Positions 25,750-36,950 of a stretch of 64,000 bases of DNA are shown here, one piece after another; the stretch's first letter is position 1; every line of letters begins with the position of its first letter. Both the position numbers and the translations under genes were made by a program. Origin of the DNA: Nocardioides sp. IC4_145 (GTDB lineage: Bacteria; Actinomycetota; Actinomycetes; Propionibacteriales; Nocardioidaceae); contig NZ_JAANMS010000001.1 in assembly GCF_011250565.1 (NCBI RefSeq), positions 1-64,000 of the forward strand. Direction: 5' to 3'. The notes below the pieces were generated by a model that was not told the origin of the DNA, searched no databases, and saw only the letters and a program-made list of their open reading frames with translations.

Positions 25750-27285
25750 GTGCCGATCCGCCAGGAGCTCCTCGACCTGCTCGCCCGCCGCGCCCTGACG
25801 GAGGACGCCGCCCGTCCCGAGGCGGTCGCCCGCCTCCACGCCCGGGGTGGCCGGACCGCGCGGGAGAACCTCGCCGACGTCGTGGACCCCGGCAGCCTCG
25901 TCGAGTACGGCCGGTTCGTCACCGCCGCGCAGGAGGACAGGCGCGACCTCGACGACCTGCTCGACCGCACCGTCGCCGACGGCATCGTCGGCGGCCTCGC
26001 GACCGTCGACGGCCGCCAGTGCGCGGTGCTGTCCTACGACTACCTCGTCCTGGCTGGCACCCAGGGCATGCGCGGCCACCGCAAGACCGACCGGCTGCTC
26101 GACGTGGTCGAGCGGCTCGCGCTGCCCACCGTCTTCTTCGCCGCCGGGGGAGGCGGGCGCCCCGGCGACACCGACATTCCGCTCGTCTCCGCGCTCGACG
26201 TGACCACCTTCGCCGCGTGGGCGCGGCTGTCCGGCCGGGTGCCGCGGATCGCCGTGGTCGACGACAACTGCTTCGCCGGCAACGCGGTCGTCGCCGGCTG
26301 CTCCGACCTCGTCGTCGCCACCCGCCGCGCCTCGCTCGGCATGGGCGGCCCCGCGATGATCGCCGGCGGCGGCCTCGGGGACGTCGCGGCCGAGGACGTC
26401 GGTCCGATCGACGTGATGACGGCCAACGGCGTCGTCGACGTGGTCGCCGAGGACGACGAGGCCGCGCTCGTCGCCCGCGAGCTGCTCGGCTACTTCCTCG
26501 GACCGGTCGACGAGTGGACCGCCCCCGACCCGACCCCGCTGCGCGACGCGGTCCCCGAGGGAGAGCGGACGGCGTACGACGTCGAGCCGGTGGTGGAGGG
26601 GATCTGCGACGTCGACAGCGTGACCGTGCTGCGGCCGTCGTTCGCGCCCGAGCTGCTCACCGCGCTCGGCCGGATCGAGGGGCGGACCGTCGGGGTGCTC
26701 GCCAACGACACCCGGCACACGGCCGGCGCCATCACCGCGGACGCGGGCGACAAGGCGGCGCGGTTCCTCCAGCTGTGCGACGCGCACGGCTTCCCGGTCG
26801 TCTCCCTCGTCGACACCCCCGGGATGATGGTCGGCCCCGACGCCGAGCGCACCGGGCTGGTGCGGCACACGTCGCGGCTGCTCGTCGCCGGGGCGCAGCT
26901 GCAGGTGCCGCTGGTCGGCGTCGTGCTGCGCCGCGCCTACGGCCTCGGCGCGCAGGCGATGCTCGGCGGCAGCACCCACGAGCCCCTGCTCACCGTCGCC
27001 TGGCCCGGCGCCCACCTCGGCGCGATGGGTCTCGAGGGCGCCGTGCGGCTCGCCATGCGCCGCGAGCTCGAGGCGATCGAGGACGAGGCCGAGCGCGAGC
27101 GGACCGTCCAGGAGCTCACCGCCTTCGCCCGCGAGCGGTCGTCCGCGCTCAACGTCGCGCGCCACTTCGAGATCGACGACGTCATCGACCCCGCCGAGAC
27201 GCGGTCCGTCGTCGCCCGCGTCATCGACGCCGCCGCCCGCGACGGCCGGTTGCGCGGCAGCGGGCGCCCCGTCGACACCTGGTAG
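25750..27285 (+). CDS. Acyl-CoA carboxylase carboxyltransferase (beta) subunit
   Basis: 511 aa, the length of AccD/PccB-type subunits. The N half has AGTQGMRGHRKTDRLLDV, the FFAAGGGGRPGD region and GMGGPAMIAGGGLG (oxyanion glycines). The C half has the second crotonase-like fold with ANDTRHTAGAITADAGDKAARFLQLCDAHGFPVVSLVDTPGMMVG and GAMGLEGAVRL. It transfers CO2 from carboxybiotin to an acyl-CoA and needs a separate biotin-carboxylase/BCCP alpha subunit, not seen here. Independent promoter, 42 bp after mceF. The acyl-CoA substrate is not predictable. Confidence 0.88.
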   Translation: MPIRQELLDLLARRALTEDAARPEAVARLHARGGRTARENLADVVDPGSLVEYGRFVTAAQEDRRDLDDLLDRTVADGIVGGLATVDGRQCAVLSYDYLVLAGTQGMRGHRKTDRLLDVVERLALPTVFFAAGGGGRPGDTDIPLVSALDVTTFAAWARLSGRVPRIAVVDDNCFAGNAVVAGCSDLVVATRRASLGMGGPAMIAGGGLGDVAAEDVGPIDVMTANGVVDVVAEDDEAALVARELLGYFLGPVDEWTAPDPTPLRDAVPEGERTAYDVEPVVEGICDVDSVTVLRPSFAPELLTALGRIEGRTVGVLANDTRHTAGAITADAGDKAARFLQLCDAHGFPVVSLVDTPGMMVGPDAERTGLVRHTSRLLVAGAQLQVPLVGVVLRRAYGLGAQAMLGGSTHEPLLTVAWPGAHLGAMGLEGAVRLAMRRELEAIEDEAERERTVQELTAFARERSSALNVARHFEIDDVIDPAETRSVVARVIDAAARDGRLRGSGRPVDTW

Positions 27286-27330
27286 GCGACCGGCGCTGTC
27301 TCCCGGGGGATCCGGGGCGGCTGTTCCCCT

Positions 27331-27413
27331 AGGTATGCAGATGAACCTGCACTTCCCTCGCGGAACTCACGCGGGGGAGTGACGGCTCGCCTGCATGCCT
27401 TGATGAAACGACA
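27331..27413. repeat. Structured intergenic repeat, copy A
   Basis: AGGTATGCAG (27331-27340) and CTGCATGCCT (27391-27400) form imperfect ends. Between them CACTTCCCTCG and GGGGGAGTG form an inner stem. GCATGCCTTGATGAA at the right end recurs in copy B at 62151-62280. Both copies lie between convergent genes, so a terminator or REP-like role fits. Confidence 0.55.
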
Positions 27414-27434
27414 CCTCTCGCGAGACCCGCGCCT

Positions 27435-27974
27435 TCAGCGCCGCGGGCGGTCAGGCCGGACCCGCAGCGCGCCGAGCGTCTGGGCGAGCATCTGGTAGTG
27501 CCCGACGAGCATCAGCACCTCGATGCAGGTCGGCTCGTCGAGCTCGGCGCTCAGTTCCGCCCAGGTGGCGTCCGAGAGGTCGTGGGTGGCGTGCAGCTCG
27601 TCGGCGACCCGCAGCAGCAGCCGCTCGCGGCCCGACCAGCCGTCGGCGTCGGGACCCTCGGCGACCCGGTCGATCTCGGCGTCGCTCAGCCCGGCGCGCC
27701 GGCCGAGGCCGCGGTGCTGGGTGGCTTCGTACTCGCTGCCGGTCAGGTGCGCGACGCGGAGGATGACCAGCTCGGTCTGCCGGCGGGGGAGCCGGCCGCC
27801 GGGCATCATCCGCCCGGCGAAGTGCAGCCAGCCGCGGAACAGCCGGCGGTTGCGGCCCAGCGTCAGGAAGACCGCGGGCGGCTCGGTGCCCGACACCCGG
27901 CCGGCCAGGTGGGCGAAGGCCCAGGTCGCCAGGCCGACGTCGCGGCGGGAGCCGGGCGTGATCCGGGCGTTCAT
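27435..27974 (-). CDS. Carboxymuconolactone decarboxylase/AhpD-fold protein
   Basis: 179 aa from the ATG at 27974, overlapping the SDR stop in ATGA fashion. The fold is all-helical: LPRRQTELVILRVAHLTGSEYEATQHRGLGRRAGLSDAEIDRV, then a second helical pair with CIEVLMLVGHYQMLAQTLGALRV. It has the CMD-family Glu/His positions but lacks the CxxC pair of peroxidase-active AhpD, so it is more likely a hydrolase, decarboxylase or structural relative. Function unassigned. It shares a two-gene operon with the SDR. Confidence 0.8.
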   Translation of the reverse strand: MNARITPGSRRDVGLATWAFAHLAGRVSGTEPPAVFLTLGRNRRLFRGWLHFAGRMMPGGRLPRRQTELVILRVAHLTGSEYEATQHRGLGRRAGLSDAEIDRVAEGPDADGWSGRERLLLRVADELHATHDLSDATWAELSAELDEPTCIEVLMLVGHYQMLAQTLGALRVRPDRPRR

Positions 27975-28888
27975 GCCGCCCGCTCCGGACGACGGGCCTG
28001 CTCGACGGCCGGCAGCGCCTTGTTCGCACCCCAGCTCATCGTCCGCATGAGCACGGAGTAGACGGGCGGGAGGTAGCGCTGGAGCAGGTGCACGAGCTGG
28101 ATGTCGCGAGAGGTGTAGACCCAGTAGCGGTTGCGGCGTACCCCTTCCAGGATCGCCTCGGCCGCCTCCTCCGGCGTGGCGGCGCCGTGCCGGAAGCGCG
28201 CCTGCAGCTTGCGGAAGGTCGGGCTGGCCTTGTCGACGCCGGCGATGTGGATGGTCTCCGTCAGCGGGGTGTCCACGGCGCCTGGGCACACTAGGCTGAC
28301 GCCGATGCCGTGGCGGCGCAGGTCGAAGCGGAGCACCTCGGAGACGCCCCGGATGCCGAACTTGCTGGCGCTGTACGCCGCGTGCCAGGGCATCCCGATG
28401 ATGCCGGCGGCCGAGGACACGTTGACCAGGTGGCCGCCGCGGCCGGCGTCGATCATCGGCGGCACGAGCTCCTCGATGACGTGGATCGGCCCCATCAGAT
28501 TCACCTCGACGAGCCGTCGCCAGTCCTCGTGCTCCAGCGAGCGGACCGTGCCCCACCGGGAGATGCCAGCGATGTTCATGACGACGTCCATCGAGCCGTG
28601 GGCGTCGGTGAGCCGCCGGGCGAGCCTGCGGACCGCCTCGTGGTCGGAGACGTCGACGGCCTCGACGTGGCCGACGCGGCCGCCGGCCGCACGGATCTCC
28701 GCGGCGACCTCGTCGAGCCGATCGGCGCCGAGGTCGGTCAGGTGGACGACCGCCCCCTGCTCGGCGGCCAGCACGGCGGTGGCGCGGCCGATGCCGCTGG
28801 CGGCGCCGGTGACCAGGACGTGCTTGCCGGACAGGGAACGGAGGCGCCGGGAGCGCCTGAGCAAGCGGGGGAGCAGGCGAGGGAGCAT
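27971..28888 (-). CDS. Short-chain dehydrogenase/reductase
   Basis: 305 aa. Cofactor motif TGAASGIG follows a basic N-terminal segment. NIAG stands where NNAG is usual, and the catalytic Ser and YSASK are present, followed by PGAVDTPLTE. The C-terminal 70 residues extend beyond the classical SDR core and include a hydrophobic segment (LVHLLQRYLPPVYSVLMRTM), suggesting membrane association. Acidic DLGAD after beta2 suggests NAD preference. Its overlap with the CMD gene indicates a joint pathway. Substrate unknown; lipid-like given the neighbours. Confidence 0.85.
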   Translation of the reverse strand: MLPRLLPRLLRRSRRLRSLSGKHVLVTGAASGIGRATAVLAAEQGAVVHLTDLGADRLDEVAAEIRAAGGRVGHVEAVDVSDHEAVRRLARRLTDAHGSMDVVMNIAGISRWGTVRSLEHEDWRRLVEVNLMGPIHVIEELVPPMIDAGRGGHLVNVSSAAGIIGMPWHAAYSASKFGIRGVSEVLRFDLRRHGIGVSLVCPGAVDTPLTETIHIAGVDKASPTFRKLQARFRHGAATPEEAAEAILEGVRRNRYWVYTSRDIQLVHLLQRYLPPVYSVLMRTMSWGANKALPAVEQARRPERAA

Positions 28889-28962
28889 GGCGCGCAGCCT
28901 CCCACCGTCCGCCCCCGCGCGGCCAGTGTCGCGCCGCCGGTCGGACGTGGTAGCCAGGACCG

Positions 28963-29910
28963 GTGACCGCGAGCTCGCTCGACCCCCTCCGGACCGCCGA
29001 CCGCGCCGGAGCGGACCGCTTCTTCGCCGAGACCCCCGCCGAGGCGCTCGTGGCCGCGGTGACGGCGACCGACGACGAGGCCCTGCTGGCCCTCATCGGC
29101 CGCGAGGAGGTCCGCGCCGCGGCGGTGCCCGGCATCCTCGGCCGCCTCGACGAGTACGCCGACCGCGACCGTCTCGCCGCGGTGTCGGGCACGGTCCGGT
29201 TCGACCTGCGCCGGCGCGGGAAGCTGCTGGAGCGCCACGCGATCGAGCTGGACGGCGGGTCGGTGCGCCCGGTGGCCGCCGAGCAGTCGGACGGCCGCTC
29301 CGCGGACGAGGCCGACGTGTTGCTCTCGACGAGCCTGCTGCGGTTCGTGCGGCTGGTGTCCGGCGAGCGCAACGCCGGGCTGGAGTACCTCTGCGGCGGC
29401 CTCGACGTCGAGGGTGACGCGATGCTGGCGCTGGCCGTGGGCGGCGTGTTCCGCGTGCCAGGGCACGACGAGGCCGCCGTCGACCCCACCACGCTCGACC
29501 CGGACGCCGTCGCCCGCGCGGTGGGGGAGGCGCCCGCCGACCATCTGCGACGCGTGATGGCCGGCGGATTCCGCCCCGTGGTGCTCGAGGAGGTGTTCCG
29601 CCGGCTGCCGTCATTCGTCGACGGGCGCAAGGCCGCGGGCCTGGACCTCGTCGTGGGCTTCCGGCTCGGCGGCGGCCCGGGGGAGCCCGACCGCTACGTC
29701 GTCACGCTCCGCGACGGGGTCGCCACCGTCTCCCGCGACGACGAGGGCACCCGCGACGCCACCATCGTCTGTGAGGCTGCCGACTTCCTGCGGCTGGCCA
29801 CCGGGCACCTCGGCGCCGTCACCGGGGTGCTCAAGGGCCGGCTCGGGGTCAAGGGGGACAAGGCCAAGGCGCTCCAGCTCGCCTCGGTCATCCGCTTCCC
29901 CACGGGCTAG
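28963..29910 (+). CDS. SCP2-like sterol-carrier family protein
   Basis: 315 aa. The C-terminal third (VVGFRLGGGPGEPDRYVVTLRDGVATVSRDD to LKGRLGVKGDKAKALQLASVI) matches the SCP2 lipid-binding fold. The N-terminal part (about 20-190) contains a second, weaker SCP2-like unit (GTVRFDLRRRGKLLERHAIELDGG, then EYLCGGLDVEGDAMLALAVGGVF). A tandem SCP2 arrangement would bind sterol or fatty acyl chains in the cytosol. It is divergent from the SDR/CMD pair. The TAGCCA 6 nt before the GTG may be a leaderless promoter. Confidence 0.75.
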   Translation: MTASSLDPLRTADRAGADRFFAETPAEALVAAVTATDDEALLALIGREEVRAAAVPGILGRLDEYADRDRLAAVSGTVRFDLRRRGKLLERHAIELDGGSVRPVAAEQSDGRSADEADVLLSTSLLRFVRLVSGERNAGLEYLCGGLDVEGDAMLALAVGGVFRVPGHDEAAVDPTTLDPDAVARAVGEAPADHLRRVMAGGFRPVVLEEVFRRLPSFVDGRKAAGLDLVVGFRLGGGPGEPDRYVVTLRDGVATVSRDDEGTRDATIVCEAADFLRLATGHLGAVTGVLKGRLGVKGDKAKALQLASVIRFPTG

Positions 29911-30039
29911 ACCACCGGGCTGGCCGAGCCGGGAGGGCACAGTGGGCCGGTCTCACTGGGTGTTTTCCCCACCGACCGCCGCGCGCGGCACTCCGCCGCC
30001 TGCCGGCGCGAGCTGCGAACTAGCCCTCCGTCAGCGTTG

Positions 30040-30669
30040 TTACTCCGCTCGTTCCGCCTCGACCCGTCCGAGGATCCACGTCGCAACCGAGGCGGTGACT
30101 GCGCCGACTAAGCCGATGCCGACCAGCATCAGCACGACTGCTACAACGCGGCCTTCGCCGGTCACCGGGAACCGGTCGCCGTACCCCACCGTGGTGACAG
30201 TGGTGCAGGCCCACCAGAGCGCGTCACCGAACGTGGTGATGTTGGCGCTCGGATGGTCTTGCTCGGCATCGAGCACAGCAAGTGCTCCTAACCCCACGGC
30301 CATGCCCGCAGCGGCCGCCACGTACACAAGCACCCGGCCCGCGAGTGACGATGCCGCCGAGCGGTCGAGGATGCGAACTAGCGCGAGCAGGCGCAGCAGC
30401 CGAAGAGGGCGAAGCGCCGGGAGCGCCACCAAAGCGACGTCGTACCAGTGCCGGGTGGCGTACCGACGCCGCTGATCCGCAAGGAAGAGCCGTACAACGA
30501 GGTCGACGGCAAAAGCTACCCACACCGCCCACGAGACGGCGGTTAGTAGCGTTTCCAGGTCCGGGTTTAGGCGCGGGTCGAGCACCGGGCACGCGTAGGC
30601 CCCGAGAAAGGCGAGCGCCAACAGTATTAGAGGGATCTCCGCCCGCCGCTCCCACCGCTCGACCGTCAC
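30040..30669 (-). CDS. Voltage-gated-type potassium channel
   Basis: 209 aa, about six short hydrophobic spans. The S4-like segment LRPLRLLRLLALVRIL (about 86-101) has Arg at every third position. The selectivity filter is TTVTTVGYGD (156-165), the K+ signature. There is no C-terminal RCK or cyclic-nucleotide domain. A tetramer in the cytoplasmic membrane would conduct K+. Third codon positions are visibly less GC-biased than in the mce genes, hinting at later acquisition together with the next two genes. Confidence 0.88.
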   Translation of the reverse strand: MTVERWERRAEIPLILLALAFLGAYACPVLDPRLNPDLETLLTAVSWAVWVAFAVDLVVRLFLADQRRRYATRHWYDVALVALPALRPLRLLRLLALVRILDRSAASSLAGRVLVYVAAAAGMAVGLGALAVLDAEQDHPSANITTFGDALWWACTTVTTVGYGDRFPVTGEGRVVAVVLMLVGIGLVGAVTASVATWILGRVEAERAE

Positions 30670-30977
30670 GGCGGCAGTTTGCCAGCGACGGCGCCGCCGT
30701 GAGTCGCGCCCGCTCCGATAGGCGCGGTGTCGCCGTCTTCCGATGGTGACTACCTGAATCCTTCCGCCGATGCTTGCCAGGTTTAGTGATCACGGACGGC
30801 CCTCAGGCCCATCGCCTCACCGTGTGCCGGCTACACCCGCGCCGTCGACGTATGCGATCAAGTCTCTGCGGCGCTACGTCTTTCCGCCGCCTGTCGGCGT
30901 GCGTCCGCAGCGGCCGCCCATGCCGAGGTGAACGAGACGAACGGTCACCGCCTCTCGCTCGCTGGAACACTGGCGAG
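30670..30977. other. 308-bp divergent intergenic region
   Basis: It lies between the channel (minus) and the racemase-like gene (plus) and must hold both promoters. I see no convincing gene, strong hairpin or KstR/TetR-type operator here. Frames open in it lack ribosome sites and resemblance to known proteins. Confidence 0.5.
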
Positions 30978-31628
30978 ATGCCACGCATCGGATTCCTCCA
31001 TACCGCGCAGGTCCATGTTGCGACCTTCGAGGCACTCGTGCGCGATGCCGATGCCAGTTCGTCCTGCGTGCACCGGGTCGAGCCTGATCTTCTCGATCAG
31101 GTGCGCAGGAACGGCCCGACCCTGGACGTCGAGGACGCCACCCTGGCTGCCCTCCGCCAACTCGCCGATGACGACGTGGACATCGTCATCTGCACCTGCT
31201 CCACACTCGGGTCTGTCGCCGAAGCCCTGGGAGGGCGTCTGCCTGTGCCGGTCGTCCGCGTCGACCGGCCGATGGCACGGGCGGCTGTGCAGGCTGGTGC
31301 GTGCATAGGCGTGATCGTCGCGTTGGAGTCCACCCTCGAGCCGACCCGTGCACTGCTCGCTGACGAGGCGCGGCGCCAAGGCGAGTCTCCGACGATCATC
31401 GACGTCGAGGTACCGGACGCATGGGCGGCCTTCGAGGCCGGCGACGACGAGGACTACCTGCGACAGGTTGCGGATGCCGCTCGCTCCATCGCCGACAGCG
31501 TGGACGTCGTCGTCCTGGCCCAGGCGAGCATGATGGGCGCTACCACGACGCTCAGCGATCTCCATACGCCTGTGCTGGCGAGCCCTGTCCTCGCCGTGCA
31601 GCACGCCTTGAGCCCCTCGAGTCGATGA
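30978..31628 (+). CDS. Asp/Glu racemase superfamily protein
   Basis: 216 aa from the ATG at 30978, the first start giving the family N terminus MPRIGFLHTAQVH. The first active-site cysteine is in IVICTCSTLGSVAEALGG (Cys72/Cys74). The second catalytic position, normally a Cys in the C half, is replaced by VVLAQASMMGATT (Ser184). This resembles single-cysteine members such as arylmalonate-decarboxylase-like enzymes more than a true two-base racemase. Substrate unknown. No metabolic neighbour gives a clue. Confidence 0.75.
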   Translation: MPRIGFLHTAQVHVATFEALVRDADASSSCVHRVEPDLLDQVRRNGPTLDVEDATLAALRQLADDDVDIVICTCSTLGSVAEALGGRLPVPVVRVDRPMARAAVQAGACIGVIVALESTLEPTRALLADEARRQGESPTIIDVEVPDAWAAFEAGDDEDYLRQVADAARSIADSVDVVVLAQASMMGATTTLSDLHTPVLASPVLAVQHALSPSSR

Positions 31629-31890
31629 TCGGGCGGACATCCGCCGTGCCGGTGTCGGCGCGTGCCTTTTCACCGATCCTGGTCAGTGGAACAAGCAGCC
31701 GCTGGTCCGCAAGGCGACGACGAGCGCCCGGAGTCACCGCGGGTTGTGGCAAGGGTGGATGTCTTGTGACTGTGCAACCAGCCAGGTTGATGGCAGTCAG
31801 CGAAGCGTCGAGTACGCGATCGGGAACACGCCTCATCACGGGTGCGGCATCAGCCCTCCTCGTGTGCCTCCACCGCGTGCGCAGGCGGTT

Positions 31891-33267
31891 TCAGGGCCGG
31901 GTCCTGCCGGCGATCAGGACGCCCACCACACCTATGGCGCAAGTGAAGGCATAGACCGCGAGGAACGGGTCGATGCCACCGCGCTCGGCAGCAGCGAAGG
32001 CCACCCCGGCTACCGACAGCGCTAGCGCGGCGCCCAGCGAGTCGGCCACCGAGAGCGCCGAGGAGTTCAGACCGCGGTCGCGGTCGGTCGACTCTGCCAG
32101 CATCGCGACCGATGTCCGGGGGTAGGCGAACCCCATCCCTGCACCCGCGAGGACGTACGCGGCGATCGGCAGCACCGCGGACAGCTCGCTTCCGGCGACC
32201 TGGAAAGCCACAGCGACGAACAGCGTGACGATGCCGACCAGGACCACCGTGGTGCCCGCATGCATCGCCCGCTCATGGGTGATGCGGGTTCCCAGCCGTG
32301 ACTGCACCTGGCTGGAGAGGGCCCACACCAGACCGACAAGGGTGAGTGCGACGCCGGCCTGACCGACCGAAAGGTCCCACCGGTCCTGCAGGACGAAGAC
32401 GATGTAGGCCTCCGCGCAGAAGAATCCGGCGCTCAGCAACCCCCGCGTCGCTACGACGGCCGGCAACCCCCGCCCGCCGGTCAGCGTGCCCGCGGGAAGC
32501 AGCCGGGCAAGGGCGAGGAAAACCAGCAGGAGGGCACCGACCGCGCCGCCCCAGGCCAGACCGCTGTCCGCTCCGAGCAGCGCAAGGGCGAGCACGGCGA
32601 CCGCCGCGACGCATGCCCACCCCAGGCGGGACAACGGCGTGGTGGTGCCCTGCGGGTGCGGCTTCATCCGGCGCAGCGCTGGTGCGATCAGCATCAGCGC
32701 CACAAGCACCAGGAGGATCGTGCCGGTGAAGACCCAGCGCCAGCCGAAGGCGCTTGCCACCACGGCGGCGAGTCCGGGTCCGAAGAGAGCCGGCAGCACC
32801 CAAGCAGCCGCGAACGAGGCGAAGATCGCCGGCTGCAGGAGGCTCGGGTAGACCAGCCCGACGACGACGTACAGCGCCACGACGAGGGCGCCGCCGCCCA
32901 GCCCTTGGAGGACGCGGCCTGCGATCAGCACCTCCATGCTCGGTGCGGTCCCACACGTCAGCAGCCCCAGCGAGAACAGCACCATCGAGATCAGCAGAGG
33001 AGCCCGCGGACCGGCGCGGTCACTCCACATACCGGCTCCGACCATCCCCACGACCCCGCTCGCCAGAGGCGCGGCGAAAGCAAGCGCGTAGAGCCTGAAG
33101 CCATCGAGATCGCGGGCGACGCTCGGCATCACGGTCGTGACGGCCATGGCCTCGAAGGCCACGAACCCGATCAGCCCGAACATGCCTACAGTCGTCGCCA
33201 GGTAGGCCGGGGAAAGGATGCCGTCACGGCGTCCGTTGGTAGCGCTGCTCGACGTCGCACTGCTCAC
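31891..33267 (-). CDS. MFS drug/solute transporter
   Basis: 458 aa with about 14 hydrophobic segments. TM1-2 include FEAMAVTTVMPSVARDLDGFRLYA, followed by the motif-A-like loop GMWSDRAGPRAPLL. GRVLQGLGGGALVVALYVVV is the motif-C-like region of DHA2-type exporters. Such proteins expel drugs or metabolites using the proton gradient. Part of the less GC-biased patch with the channel and racemase-like genes. The substrate cannot be inferred. Confidence 0.88.
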   Translation of the reverse strand: MSSATSSSATNGRRDGILSPAYLATTVGMFGLIGFVAFEAMAVTTVMPSVARDLDGFRLYALAFAAPLASGVVGMVGAGMWSDRAGPRAPLLISMVLFSLGLLTCGTAPSMEVLIAGRVLQGLGGGALVVALYVVVGLVYPSLLQPAIFASFAAAWVLPALFGPGLAAVVASAFGWRWVFTGTILLVLVALMLIAPALRRMKPHPQGTTTPLSRLGWACVAAVAVLALALLGADSGLAWGGAVGALLLVFLALARLLPAGTLTGGRGLPAVVATRGLLSAGFFCAEAYIVFVLQDRWDLSVGQAGVALTLVGLVWALSSQVQSRLGTRITHERAMHAGTTVVLVGIVTLFVAVAFQVAGSELSAVLPIAAYVLAGAGMGFAYPRTSVAMLAESTDRDRGLNSSALSVADSLGAALALSVAGVAFAAAERGGIDPFLAVYAFTCAIGVVGVLIAGRTRP

Positions 33268-33489
33268 CCCCGGACGCTACGGCCCGAGCCGGGGCGTGAC
33301 CACATGGGTCCCCTGGTCAGCGTCGACCGCTGCGTTGCCGTTCCCCTGCGCCGGTGGTGCTTGCTCCTGACGACCGCGCCGGGGTCGGGGGAGCAGGCGG
33401 CCTGGGTACGACATGCGGGGACGAAGCCGCCGGTCACGGCCCGTGCCACAGGAACACCCCGTCAGAGCAGCGGTCTTGGTAGGCCCGCC

Positions 33490-34752
33490 TCAGAGCAGGG
33501 GGCGCAAGGGCTGCAGCAGCGACTCGGTGAAGCGGCGGTGCAGGTCGCGCGCCTCCCACTCGCCGCGGGTCAGCTCGATCGAGTTGGACTCGTCGACGAG
33601 GTGGATCTCCTCGAGCGTCTTGGCGAGGGCGCCGTCGATGACCTCGACGTTGATCTCGTAGTTGCCCTGGAGGCTGAGCCGGTCGATGTTCGCGGTGCCG
33701 ACGGTCGACCAGGTGCCGTCGACGGTCGCGGTCTTCGCGTGCACCATCGCGTCCTTGAACCGGAAGATCCGCACGCCGGCCTCGAGCAGCTGGGAGAAGT
33801 AACCGCGCGAGATCCAGTCGGCGACGATGTGGTTCGACTTCAGCGGCACGAGCAGCCGGACGTCGACCCCGCGCCGGGCGGCGTCCTTGAGCGCGTCGAC
33901 GAACTGCTGGTCGGGCAGGAAGTAGGCCTGGGTGATCCAGATCTTGTGGCTGGCCCGGTTGATCGCCTCGAGGTACATCCCGCGGATGGGGAACATCCAC
34001 ATCCGCGGGCTGTTGCGCTGGAACCGGATCATCGGCTCCCACGTCGAGGCGGTCTCGAGCAGCAGCGGCCGCTCGCTGTGGCCGATGCGGCGGCGGCGCT
34101 GCTGGTTCCAGAAGTCGGCGAAGGCACGCTTGAGGTCCCAGACGCCCGGCCCGGTGACGCGGACGTGGGTGTCGCGCCACTCGGTCTCGTACGCCGCGCC
34201 GATGTTGTAGCCGCCCACGAAGCCCACCTCGTCGTCGACGACGAGCACCTTGCGGTGGTCGCGCCCGTAGCGGCTGAGGTCGAAGAAGCGCCACCCGGCG
34301 CCGTACACAGGGTAGCGCAGCACCTTCAGCGACGGCGGGAACCGCTTGAACCGCGGGGACACGACGAGGTTCGCGAAGCCGTCGTAGATGCAGTAGACGT
34401 CCACGCCGCGGGCGGCCGCGTCGACCAGGGCCCGCTTGAACCGCTCGCCGACCGCGTCGCCCTTCCAGATGTAGGTCTCGAAGAGGACCTGCTTCTTGGC
34501 GCCGGCGATGGCGGCGAGCATGTCCTCGTAGAGGTCCTTGCCGAAGGTGTACGTCGTGACGGTGCCCTCGCCGACGGGGACGGTGCGGGGCGGGGTGACC
34601 GGGAACGGCTTGGGCTTCTTGCCGCGGCGGCGGTAGGAGTCGACCAGCGACATCCCGATCGCCAGCGCCAGCTGGACGCCGAAGACCGTCAGCAACGTGC
34701 GGCGCAGGATCCGCAGCGCCCGCTCGAGGACGTGCTGGCGGCGGGCGGTCAC
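33490..34752 (-). CDS. Phospholipase D-type protein (cardiolipin synthase-like)
   Basis: About 420 aa from the GTG at 34752; a TTG at 34761 is the alternative. One N-terminal hydrophobic segment (TLLTVFGVQLALAIGMSLV) anchors it. Two HKD motifs are present: GRDHRKVLVVDDEVGFVGG near residue 166 and MVHAKTATVDGTWSTVGTANID near 345. This pair defines the PLD superfamily that makes cardiolipin from phosphatidylglycerol or transfers phosphatidyl groups. Actinobacteria often use a CDP-alcohol-type cardiolipin synthase instead, so the exact reaction is uncertain. Confidence 0.85.
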   Translation of the reverse strand: MTARRQHVLERALRILRRTLLTVFGVQLALAIGMSLVDSYRRRGKKPKPFPVTPPRTVPVGEGTVTTYTFGKDLYEDMLAAIAGAKKQVLFETYIWKGDAVGERFKRALVDAAARGVDVYCIYDGFANLVVSPRFKRFPPSLKVLRYPVYGAGWRFFDLSRYGRDHRKVLVVDDEVGFVGGYNIGAAYETEWRDTHVRVTGPGVWDLKRAFADFWNQQRRRRIGHSERPLLLETASTWEPMIRFQRNSPRMWMFPIRGMYLEAINRASHKIWITQAYFLPDQQFVDALKDAARRGVDVRLLVPLKSNHIVADWISRGYFSQLLEAGVRIFRFKDAMVHAKTATVDGTWSTVGTANIDRLSLQGNYEINVEVIDGALAKTLEEIHLVDESNSIELTRGEWEARDLHRRFTESLLQPLRPLL

Positions 34753-34811
34753 GGGGGTCAATCTAGGGCACCGGCTCCCGCCGCCGACACGGCACTGTCG
34801 GCGGCGCGGCG

Positions 34812-34817
34812 TACGCT
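34812..34817 (+). promoter_or_regulatory. -10 box of uvrB, leaderless
   Basis: TACGCT ends 6 nt before the ATG at 34824. No SOS box is evident in the short gap to the divergent PLD-type gene. Confidence 0.5.
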
Positions 34818-34823
34818 CGAACC

Positions 34824-36949
<2,126 letters not shown>

Positions 36950-36950
<1 letters not shown>

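Noticed and set aside
31629..31890. Possible small minus-strand gene or transposase remnant (95 codons)
   Set aside because: No ribosome site, no recognisable motif; I treat the 262 bp as noncoding.
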